Source: Olivibacter jilunii
GTDB lineage: Bacteria; Bacteroidota; Bacteroidia; Sphingobacteriales; Sphingobacteriaceae
NCBI RefSeq assembly: GCF_900607235.1
Contig: NZ_LR027849.1
Location: 496,001-560,000, forward strand
Length of the DNA stretch: 64,000 nt
Direction of reading: 5' to 3'
Part shown: piece after piece, positions 43,022-52,700 of the stretch
Layout of the letters: every line of letters begins with the position of its first letter
How positions within the stretch are numbered: position 1 is the stretch's first letter
Notes under the pieces: generated by a model
What the model saw: only the letters and a program-made list of their open reading frames with translations
Database searches by the model: none
What the model was told of the DNA's origin: nothing
Made by a program: the position numbers and the translations under genes

Positions 43022-43061
43022 CCTTAATGAACCTTAATGAACCTAAACAAACCTAGTTGAA
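43022..43061. repeat. Four helically phased 10-bp iterons
   Basis: CCTTAATGAA, CCTTAATGAA, CCTAAACAAA and CCTAGTTGAA follow one another without gaps, each starting CCT and ending AA, one DNA turn apart. They lie between mnmE and the first island gene and look like protein-binding iterons, such as recombinase arm sites or autoregulatory sites. Confidence 0.6.
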
Positions 43062-43102
43062 CACAATATAGCATATTATAGCTGAACAAAAAACAGGCGG
43101 AT

Positions 43103-44059
43103 ATGTCATCGAATATCAAAGTCAAAAAGATATGTGAGTATTGCGGTAATGAGTTTGAAGCCAGAACCACGGTTACCAGGTATTGTAGCCACGTATGTAA
43201 CCGAAGGGCTTACAAAGCGCTGCAGCGGGGAAAGAAGGTTGAGGTCGCTGTGGCTCAAACTGCCATTGTCCGAAATAAACCATTGCTTGATGTGAAAGAA
43301 AAGGCTGTGCTGTCCGTAAAAGAAGCCGCTCTTCTGATGGGACTTCGCCGACAGGTCATCAATGAAATGATCAACAGCGGTCGGCTACCTGCAACGAATT
43401 TCGGTGTCAGGAAGACCAGGATAAAGAGGGAGGATCTCGATGCGCTATTTTCAGGTCCCGATGACTTTGTACCCCTGGCACAGCTGGTGAAAAAAGAAAA
43501 TACTGACCGGCCGCTGGAGAGAGATGAGTGTTATACCATAGTTGAGGTACTGGATAAATATGACGTGTCACCCAGCACATTACAGAAGATGATCACTGCA
43601 AACAATGTCCGGAAACAAAAGGATGGTAGGAATATTTTGGTGCCCAAAGCAGTGATTGACAGCTTACTTGATGGTTTTGAGCAAGGGGAAAATACTTACC
43701 CAAGGGAGATCCGGCCTTTAGATCCGGTAGCCTGTTATACTATTGGAGAGGCTGAAAAACTACTCGGACTTTCTCCATCTGCGGTATACTATGGGATCAT
43801 GCGCCGGGGAATACAAAAGCAGCTGGTGGGAAACCATACCTATGTACTTCGATCGGATATCGATAAATGGGCATCGGAATTGAATGAGCGGATTGCGCCC
43901 GATGAGCGGTATTCAATAGATGAGATTGCCAAGATATTGGGCAGATCACGAACCGCCGTCGAAAAAATTCTTAAAGACCATGCGATCGAGAAGATAAAGG
44001 AGAAAAACAGGGTTTACGTACTTAAGAGAGACGTTGAACATTTGCAAACGAAATTATGA
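43103..44059 (+). CDS. Zinc-finger and multi-HTH DNA-binding protein of an integrative element
   Basis: Protein of 318 residues. The N-terminus has a Zn finger with Cys11, Cys14, Cys28 and Cys32 (CEYC, YCSHVC). After it come three or four excisionase/MerR-like helix-turn-helix units (about 70-115, 155-200, 215-262, 275-315), each of the form 'SVKEAALLMGLRRQVINEMI ... GRLPATNFGVRKTRIKREDLD'-like. It starts an island gene set and lies 105 bp before the integrase. Such proteins are common beside tyrosine recombinases in Bacteroidota elements and probably control excision or integrase expression. Confidence 0.78.
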   Translation: MSSNIKVKKICEYCGNEFEARTTVTRYCSHVCNRRAYKALQRGKKVEVAVAQTAIVRNKPLLDVKEKAVLSVKEAALLMGLRRQVINEMINSGRLPATNFGVRKTRIKREDLDALFSGPDDFVPLAQLVKKENTDRPLERDECYTIVEVLDKYDVSPSTLQKMITANNVRKQKDGRNILVPKAVIDSLLDGFEQGENTYPREIRPLDPVACYTIGEAEKLLGLSPSAVYYGIMRRGIQKQLVGNHTYVLRSDIDKWASELNERIAPDERYSIDEIAKILGRSRTAVEKILKDHAIEKIKEKNRVYVLKRDVEHLQTKL

Positions 44060-44164
44060 AGCGGACCGCCATAGTAAAATGTACAGGTGCAAAAATTGCG
44101 GATGATTTTGCCACCATAATATTTTTATTACAATTGTGCAGGCGGTTCAAAGATGTAGGTTGAT

Positions 44165-45301
44165 ATGAAAGTAAAGTTGAGGAAGAAACCGATAAGTCAG
44201 GGAAGGATGAGCCTTTACCTTGATATTTATCCACCGGTACCACATCCTGTTACCGGTAAGGTAACGAGATGGCAATTTCTCGAACTTTATACCTATAGAA
44301 GGCCAAAGACTGAGTTGGAAAAAAGACACAATAAGGAAACCCTGGAACTTGCGACTCATATCTGCGCCAATACGCAACTGGAAGTTCAGAACAGGCGTTT
44401 TGCTTATGTCCCCAACTCCAAATTGGATAGCAATTTCCTCCTATTTTTCGAAGCGTTGATGAATAAGCGGAAAGGCTCGACATTGGAAAACTGGAAGAAC
44501 GCGATTGTATATTTCAAAGATTTTGCAGGCGAGTTTGTCTCTTTCCGACAAATCAACGAAACGTTCTGTGAAGAATATGCCGACTATTTAAAACAGGCAC
44601 CGGCGTTGGGAAGATGGAAAAGACCAATTAAAAGAAACACACAGGTGAGTTATTTTGTGAAGTTCACCTATTCTTTAAAGCAAGCTTTTAAAAAGAAATA
44701 TTTGTATGAGGATATAGCTGAAATGATCGATGGCATAAGCCCAGCTGAAACCCATCGGGAGTTTCTGTTCCAGGACGAGTTACAGCGGCTTGCCGATACC
44801 CCGTGTGCATCAGAGGATATTCGAAGGGCATCGCTTGTTGCTGCATTGACAGGTCTACGCTTCTCGGATATTAAAACTTTATTATGGTCAGAAATCCGTG
44901 GAGCCAAAGGAAATTACTACATACAGTTCACGCAGGAAAAAACCAAATCGGCGGATGTGCTTCCTGTATCAGATATTGCAGTCGCCTTAATGGGTACACG
45001 CGGAAATTGGGATACACCGGTATTTCCCAATCTCACCTATAGCCGCGTGAGATATGTCCTGAGTGATTGGATCAGAGCAGCCAAAATCGAAAAGAAGATT
45101 ACCTTCCATTGTTTCAGGCACACATTTGCTACCCTGCAGTTGGCGCGGGGAACGGATATCTATGTAGTTTCAAAAATGTTGGGTCATAAGCGTATTGAGA
45201 CAACGATGATATATGTGAAGATTGTGGATGAACTTAAACGGAATGCTGCAAATACAGTTAGACTGGATATCTCCAGATTGGAAATCAAAGATGCGGCGTA
45301 G
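44165..45301 (+). CDS. Tyrosine recombinase (phage-type integrase)
   Basis: Site-specific recombinase of 378 residues. An N-terminal arm-binding-like region (about 1-75) precedes a SAM-like core-binding domain (about 90-185). The catalytic domain carries all expected residues: R232 (TGLRFSDI), a beta-hairpin Lys near 259-261, H315 and R318 (HCFRHTFATLQ), H341 (LGHKRIETT) and the nucleophile Y350. It is therefore likely active. It sits 1.3 kb downstream of the mnmE 3' end, between two HTH genes, and probably integrated this island there. Confidence 0.92.
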   Translation: MKVKLRKKPISQGRMSLYLDIYPPVPHPVTGKVTRWQFLELYTYRRPKTELEKRHNKETLELATHICANTQLEVQNRRFAYVPNSKLDSNFLLFFEALMNKRKGSTLENWKNAIVYFKDFAGEFVSFRQINETFCEEYADYLKQAPALGRWKRPIKRNTQVSYFVKFTYSLKQAFKKKYLYEDIAEMIDGISPAETHREFLFQDELQRLADTPCASEDIRRASLVAALTGLRFSDIKTLLWSEIRGAKGNYYIQFTQEKTKSADVLPVSDIAVALMGTRGNWDTPVFPNLTYSRVRYVLSDWIRAAKIEKKITFHCFRHTFATLQLARGTDIYVVSKMLGHKRIETTMIYVKIVDELKRNAANTVRLDISRLEIKDAA

Positions 45302-45358
45302 TCCATACAAAGCTATGTGCGGTGATAGTTGTACAAAATGTTTGAGGGTAAATAAAAC

Positions 45359-45718
45359 GTGAAGAAGATGGGGATGACATTTGAAGAACTGTATGACGGA
45401 ATCAGGGCGCTGAACAGGAAGCTTGACATATTAACCGAAATTGTCAAAAACATACAAAGAAGTGAATGCGCTGACGATGAACCTATGGATGTTGAAGCGG
45501 CGGCCCGATTTTTAAAGATAGCTGTCCGTACCGTATATGATAAAGTATACAAAAAGCAACTCCCCTTCTATAAAAAAGGAAAGCACCTTTATTTTTACAA
45601 GGAAGAGTTAGATGCATATATTGCCTCGGGGAAGCCCAAAGGGTATGAAGAATATCAGAATGAGGCAATGGAGCATATGAAAAAGAGGAAAAGAATACCT
45701 GCAAGCCGCTATTTGTGA
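45359..45718 (+). CDS. Excisionase-like helix-turn-helix protein
   Basis: Protein of up to 119 residues. The GTG at 45359 or the ATG at 45368 could be the start; the latter gives 116 residues (MGMTFEELY). A short helical region (about 10-40) is followed by an HTH_17/excisionase domain (about 42-90): MDVEAAARFLKIAVRTVYDK and KKGKHLYFYKEELDAYI. The family acts as recombination directionality factors or regulators in mobile elements. It follows the integrase by 57 bp on the same strand. Confidence 0.8.
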   Translation: MKKMGMTFEELYDGIRALNRKLDILTEIVKNIQRSECADDEPMDVEAAARFLKIAVRTVYDKVYKKQLPFYKKGKHLYFYKEELDAYIASGKPKGYEEYQNEAMEHMKKRKRIPASRYL

Positions 45719-45771
45719 AGTAGTGAAGGACGGAATTTCGAGTTAAGGAGAGGGATGCAAAGCGGGATGAT

Positions 45772-46314
45772 ATGGTGAAAAGGGACAGTAATCCGGTAAT
45801 TGTAAAAGCATACCATGGAACCGATGCAAAGTTCAAAGAATTCGATCTGGCTTTTAAGGGAAGCAACACAGGTTGGGACAATTGCACACACGGTATTTTC
45901 TTTTCCGATAAAATTAACAATGCCGCAATGTTTGGCGATCGCATCATTGAGGCTGAACTGACTATGCGCATGTCTGCGGACTTAAGACTGGAGGAAATCT
46001 TTTCGAATGAAAAACAAGCCTCAGTACTTGCTGAAATCATCTTTGGTGAGAGGCTAAGCAACGTGAAAGCGTTGGAAAGGCTCAATGAGGAAATAGGTTT
46101 GGGAGAACTGGGAGAGATGTGGGACAGCCTGAACACCTCCGACGCCAATGAGCTCTTAAAACAACATGGGTATGATAGTATTATTTCAGATATGGGTGAT
46201 TCCAATGTGGAGTTTATCATATTTGACACAAAGCAAATTCAAATTATCAGTGAATTTTCAATGCAACAGCGACAAGTTGCCAAAAGAGCGGTCAGACGTG
46301 GTTTGCACACATAA
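45772..46314 (+). CDS. ADP-ribosyltransferase-like protein (ART-PolyVal type)
   Basis: Cytosolic protein of 180 residues. AYHGTDAKFKEFDL (13-26) with H15-G16-T17, followed by GIFFSD (41-46) and NAAMFGDR, matches the start of ADP-ribosyltransferase-like domains of mobile-element polyvalent proteins and toxins. The centre is helical and the end has DSIISDMGDSNVEFIIFD. Whether the catalytic Glu is conserved is not clear from eye. It lies 54 bp after the excisionase-like gene and could be a toxin or a host-modifying factor. The next gene, 33 bp downstream, might be a partner. Confidence 0.6.
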   Translation: MVKRDSNPVIVKAYHGTDAKFKEFDLAFKGSNTGWDNCTHGIFFSDKINNAAMFGDRIIEAELTMRMSADLRLEEIFSNEKQASVLAEIIFGERLSNVKALERLNEEIGLGELGEMWDSLNTSDANELLKQHGYDSIISDMGDSNVEFIIFDTKQIQIISEFSMQQRQVAKRAVRRGLHT

Positions 46315-46347
46315 GCAGATACTTCCTGCAGACGGGAACAGTAGGCA

Positions 46348-46671
46348 ATGGAATATTTAAAAAATGGAAAGGAGTGGGAGATGGAAGAAAATTATCAATA
46401 TAAATTCAGAGCTGAATGCGTTCAAGACGTTGATAATCTTAAAGAGAGGTTGCCTGGACGCTATGATGTTCAATTTATGGAGGGATTCCCGGATGTAGAA
46501 GTAAGACTTTCCACTAATCTAAACTTGAATGAAGTACTGAAAGTAATGGAAACCGTTCCTGACGGTCATGTTATGCTTGAAACAGTTGAACACGAGGAAG
46601 AATATACAGGTGTACGGAAATATTTCCGTCGAGCTGAACGGCCAAAAGGACGAAAAATCAACAAGCCTTAG
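46348..46671 (+). CDS. Hypothetical small acidic protein
   Basis: Protein of 107 residues, or 96 if the ATG at 46381 (MEENYQYK) is used. The sequence has a beta-alpha pattern (YQYKFRAECVQDVDNLKERL, VEVRLSTNLNLNEVLKVMETV) and a basic tail (RRAERPKGRK). I do not recognise a family. It lies 33 bp after the ART-like gene and 123 bp before the large NTPase gene; an antitoxin role is conceivable but unsupported. Confidence 0.55.
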   Translation: MEYLKNGKEWEMEENYQYKFRAECVQDVDNLKERLPGRYDVQFMEGFPDVEVRLSTNLNLNEVLKVMETVPDGHVMLETVEHEEEYTGVRKYFRRAERPKGRKINKP

Positions 46672-46794
46672 TTGCTATTTGTCCATCCGTAACTATACAT
46701 TTTGGGGGCAGGTTTCATCTTATGCAACAAATAGCGATAATTGGACAAATGACATATAAAGTTTAATTTAGGTACGTATTAACTGAATTAACTA

Positions 46795-49700
46795 TTGGCA
46801 ACGAATGATGTAGATAACGGCAGAGTTACCGTTGACGCCCATGAGTCGAATGCTGGGACAGATTTTCATATACTTTGGTGTATAGAGCGTGCTTTTTCGC
46901 TTCTGCATGCGGGAGACAAGGGGCTGCGTTTAATTGCAGTGGAAAGCCTCACTCCCAAAGATAAAATTGAAACAGATCCCGACGGTGATAAGCTTTTAGC
47001 CGTAGATATGAGTGAGTATTACGATGGTGAGGATGTTAAAACGGCCTCTAAAATTATCATCGTACAGTTAAAATATAGCACGAAGCATTCGCAAAAGGAG
47101 TGGACAGCATCGGGCATTTGTACCGGAAAGAAGGCGAAAGGAGTAGGTTCCATAATCGATAGGTTCGTTTCTACATACAATAGCCTTAAGGAGAAATGCG
47201 ATATTGGAAAGATTGAGATCAAGCTCGTCAGTAATAGGCCAGTCAATGAACGATTAAATAAAATTGTTCAAGAAGCTAAGCGTCTTTTGAGTTCCTCACC
47301 GTTCAAATTATCCATTGAGAAATTAAAGACGAAGTTAAATGCCAGTGAACAAAAGGATCTTGAACGAATAAAAGACGTTGCAAACTTAAAGGCCGAAGAA
47401 CTGATTTATTTCTTGGCCATACTGAACTTTGACGACTGCGACACCCAATCCCGTGCGCTATTAAGAGCAAACCATTTAGCGCATATAAATTCTTTGGGGA
47501 TTGTTGAAGCGGGGAGACAGCTCGCCGTGCTGGAAGCTTATGTAAGAAGCAAGACCTATCCGGAAGCAAAACTCAATAATACTATTAACCTAACAGAATT
47601 ACTGTTGGAATTCGAGATTCCGACCTATGAGTCCATTTTTCCTGTAAAAAACGCTTTTAAGGAGGGTAATTATATCAAGAGAAAAGCCGTTGATGAAATT
47701 TATGACCTAATTAATAAGTCTAACTCCCCGTATCCATATTGTATTCACGGCCCGGCGGGCATAGGAAAGACTACGTTTCTACAGCAGATAAAGGATATAG
47801 ATCAGGATAATATATTTATCTTATTTGATTGTTACGGTGGAGGGGCCTACCTTGATCCTGATGACATGCGACATCGGCATGAATACGGGCTGTTGACAAT
47901 CTGTAACGAAATGGCAAAGGCGCTTGGCACACCGTTATTATTGAAGAGAGGGCAGAATGAAGGATACTACATAAAGGAATTTGCAAAGAGAATCAGAGAT
48001 GCGGCAGAAATAATGAAGGAAATAAGACCTGGGAAGAAAATTTATTTATGTATCGATGCAGCTGATAACTCAATTGCAGCGGCAAGGCAGTCAGGATCAA
48101 AAGAGTTTATTTCCGAAATTGCGGGTATTAAATATCCGGATAATATTAAGCTCATAATTACCACCCGTACACATCGTAAAGGCTTTCTTTCTTCAAATGC
48201 TTGGATTAACGAGCACGAACTTGGCCCTTTTACAGAGGATGAAACCGGGAATCTACTCTCGCTTACGGGAATACCGTATACAGAAAATGATTTGAAAGAA
48301 TTGCAGTACCTCAGTAAGGGAATCCCGAGGGTTATTAGTTATGTTCTGGCAATTGAAGGTACGTTGGCACTCAAAATGGACCCCTTGAAGCCGGATGGTA
48401 AAGATTTAGATCAGATTTTCAGGAGGACAGTAGAGCAGGCGGAATTAAGGTCGGGAGATAAAGGGCTGTTTAGAAGGATTGTCCGGCATTTCATGGCCTT
48501 ACCGAGGCCCGTTCCGGTGAAATTAGTGAATGAGATCGTTGGAGCAGATCCGCAGTTTTGCAGCGACGTGCTGATCGATCTTTCAAGTGGCGTGGTTGTG
48601 GAGGGCAATCACGTACATTTTAATGATGAGGACTTCGAAACCTTTTTAAAAGGTTGGAGCGAGAAGGTTCCGATGGATTACGGTCACATAGGCGAAATAC
48701 TCCTTTTATATGCCGAATCAGATGAATATGCCAGTACGAATCTCGCGTTGTATCTCGAGCTAGGAAATAACCATGAAGAATTACAGCAGGTTGTACTTGA
48801 ACGAAAGTATTTGACTAAACCGGAAGATCAATTTCGGAAGACACAGGTTTTTGTGAACCGCGCAAAGGCGGCAATGAAGTACGCGTTTGAGGCAAAGAAC
48901 ATGCTGGTTTATTCAAAATTGCAGGTGATAACAGCCGAAGCAACTTCGTCCAACCAAATCCTTATAAATTTGTTGTCGGATAATCCGGAACTCCATGCTC
49001 TTTTTACCTATGATTCGACCAAAGATAGACGGTATAGTATAGCTCCCAAAATCGAGGTGTTGGGGGGACATTATTATAGGGCCTCTGCCATTCTGTCCCG
49101 GAATAAGGGAACTCATGATACAGCTAGGTCTCTATTAAAATCTGCTGATGCCTGGACGAAAAAATGGAAGTCCGTAAATAGCAATAATAACGATTTTGAG
49201 TTGGATGAGAGGGATATCAGTTTCGGTATAGAGGCAAATTTACGTCTTTACGGAGCTGAAAAGGCAATGAAATGGGCTGAAAAATGGAGACCCAGTGAAA
49301 TGATCTTCAGAATTATCTATCCTACAATCAGTCGTATTGTTAGCACTTCTGAAGTATCTCAATTGGAGGAGTGGTTAACTGACTTACCTGAGCACCGGTT
49401 TGATGTAAATATCGAAATCTGTAGGGCACTTAGGGATGGAGGCTTGCCTTTGGGGAAGGGATTGGAAAAGGATATTCTGGAGCTGGAGCGCATTTTGTCA
49501 TCAGGAAAGATTGCACCCGATTCTATTTGGAACGTTTTGCGGTTTGCCATAGAATATTTACTTTTTAACGATGGGGACAAGGTGGTGCTGCAGAGTCTGG
49601 TAGGAAAATTACCCAACAAATCGCCAACACGTTTGGCTAGATTTTCAGATACTTCTTATGATAGGAAGGATGAAGTTGAGTTGATGGGTTATGTATTAGG

Positions 49701-52700
49701 ACAATGCTATACCAATGTAATAACAGAAATAGATAGAAAACCAGAGGAGCTGCTACCAGTAAGAGAAAACATCGCCGAATCCTCCTACACCGAGAACCGT
49801 TATGAACAAGACAGGCAACGATTGGCCAAATTTTTCAATAAAGTTTATCCGCTGGTTAATTACATTATATCTGCTTTAGTAAATAAATCAGGGGAATATG
49901 AATTATATAAAGGGCTCGAACAGCATCTTAAACAGGTAACGTTCGAATACGATTTTCCGGGAGATCACGGAAGTAAGGAGGGATTGGCAATCACTATTTG
50001 CGATCAGATTTTTATGGTTGTGCATGTGGCCGGGAATAAAGAGCATTTGTTTAAAATTTTACAGGACCATTTTATTGACCAATTAAACCATAAAACGCAG
50101 TTTTTTATCTACCTGGCGCAAAAGGCCTCTGTTTTGCGACTACCCGTTTTGGTAACGGAGCTATTATCTGCTGCAGAAAAGGCAGGAGACCACAACAGGC
50201 TCCCTGCATCAGAAATCATCGCATTCTATATGAAGGCCACGAAGATAGCCGGTTCAGTTTCTTATCTGTTAAGTAAAGGCTATTTTGACAAACTTGTCCG
50301 AGCCTCGGAGGAAATTGACATGGAGGCTTTCGATCGGATCAGGCTGCTTCCCAGGATAGCTGGTTCCCATAACTTTAATTCATGGCAGCTGGCAGTGGAA
50401 TTTGCCCGTTATGTGGAGTATTGTTCGATTAAACTGGATGGGTATGATGATTTTCCGTGGGAATCTGCCCTTGATGGCATTGTAAAACTTAACCGCTTTG
50501 TTCTTTTGCCCGTATTGTGCACCTGGGATCATCGATCAGTCCGACCAATAGATAATTCCTTGTTGGATGCATTGGTGGTTCTCAGCAGGTACGATATCTT
50601 AGATAAAACGGCAATTGCCGCCCTAATTTCGGCTCAAAGCCATTACTGGTATCCATATGCTGCTCTTGTCGATGATCTGCTCGGACGGTTTATTAAAGAT
50701 TCAAACACACGGCATAAACAAATGTTTGTGGACAATATTTATCGTGACGCCATGTTTGAAATGAATAACCGGCAGCAGAAGGGGATGATAACTAAAATGG
50801 TAGAGGTTCTTGAGAAAAATAATATCGGAGAAACAAACGTAGCGTTTGAGCTGAAGCGTTATTCAAGTTTATTAGATGCTGATAAGCCAGAAGGCTATAC
50901 ATACCCAATCACCTCGTCGGGCAGTGTAGAGAATAAACCAATTTTGTTGGAGAACAAGGATCTTTTGGATTTCGATTCCTTTTGTAGCCTGCTGAAAAAT
51001 ATCCAACAAAATAATCAAATGGGGACGGGAAATCATGATTTACTATCGGTTATTATTCAATCGAGTAATGGGTTATCACAGAACCAGTATACGTCATTCC
51101 TTGATAATATAATTGGAATTAGCAGAGAGCTACTGCCCTTTTATTATTTCAGAGAGGTTATAGAGGACCGATTAACCGCATGGCGGAATTTTCCTGAAGT
51201 AACAGAATGGCTCAGAGAGAACTATATTCGCATCGTTTTTTCCGGCCAACAGGAATATATAAAGATAGAAGGGGAGAATGGGCTCAACTACCTGGAGAAG
51301 TTTCTCACCATCGCCAAAATTAGCCGAGAGGAATTTACGAAGAGTTTGCAGAAACATCTTCCTTTAATGATTGAAAACTTTTCGGGTGAAGAATTATACC
51401 GTCTTTTGGAGATTACGACTGTGAATCTAAGTGAGCAGCAAGTGTCGGAATTCATACCCTGGTTATTATCTCAGTGGAGCGCAAAAATCAGTGGAGATTT
51501 CCCTGCGAATGCTTTGAGGAATGTTACTCACCTAAATACTGGCTTAGATCTCCTTGTGGGTGTTTATCGTTATCTGCTCGGACATCCGGATAAGCGGACA
51601 AGATGGAGGACTGCAGGATCGCTGGTGCGTTTAGTTGAGTTTGGTAGAGAAGATGTTCTTGGCGAACTAGTTCAACAACAGAATAATCAAGATTGCTCTC
51701 CCTTCAGAGATGAAAAGGAACCATTTTATTGGTTGGCAAGCAAAACCTGGTTATGGATTGTTCTCCATAAGTTATCATGTCAGAAGTCAGAATTATTACT
51801 AAAGCTTAAAGATAAATTTGTAGAAGAGTTCAGATCTCCAGAACGAGCTCATGCGCAGATACTGTTATTTATCCAAAAGACCTGCCTGAATATTGAAAGT
51901 TTCTTTCCGGGCACATTTGAAAAAGAGGATGTAGAGCACTTGAATACGATGCTTAACAGTAAGTTAAAACCCGTTAGGAAGAAAACAGGCTCGAAGCGCT
52001 CGAATGACAAGATAAGGTTTGATTTTAATTACCTTGATACAGTTGAGCATTGGTTTGGATCATTGGGAAGGGGCTTTGATTTATCCGGCCTAGAGGTTGC
52101 CAAATTCGTAGACGATATCCTTATTGACGATTGGCTGATTCAGACAAAGCTTCCTGAATATAGGAATACGGATAGCTATCGCCATGAGCTGACCTACCAT
52201 TACAAGCATGATTACCCTACCGTGGAGCCTTACAAGTCCTACCTGGAGTTTCAGGGCATGCAGTACGCTGCAATGCGGATTCTTCGACGGGTTCCAGAAG
52301 TTAAGGACGACGATTGGGTGTGGTCAAGTTGGCCACATTGGTTAGAGAATCAAGGGTTGTTCTGGGATGATTGCTGGTTGACGGATTTAAAAGATCCGGT
52401 ACCAGATGATAGGGAATTCTGGACATCCCCAAAGATCGGTATCAATTGGAGATATGAAATTTCCCTTAAAGATCTGATGGCTCTTCCTAAATATGGAACT
52501 TGGAAGAATGGTCGCCGAAGATTCCTGATATGGGAGAGTTCAACTATAAACTGGGGAAAAGACTATGAATCCAGATCCATTACCACAGCGTTGGTTAAAA
52601 GTAAATATGCTCAGGCAGCATTGAATACCTTTCAAACATTAAATGACCGATATTTTCATCATTTTAGTAGTGAGAATGGAGAGGAAGACCCAGAGGAAAG

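Noticed and set aside
45483-46229. 248-residue open frame on the minus strand
   Set aside because: It overlaps the excisionase-like and ART-like genes, whose products have recognisable motifs; the minus frame is Ser/Leu-rich with no domain and is a shadow.
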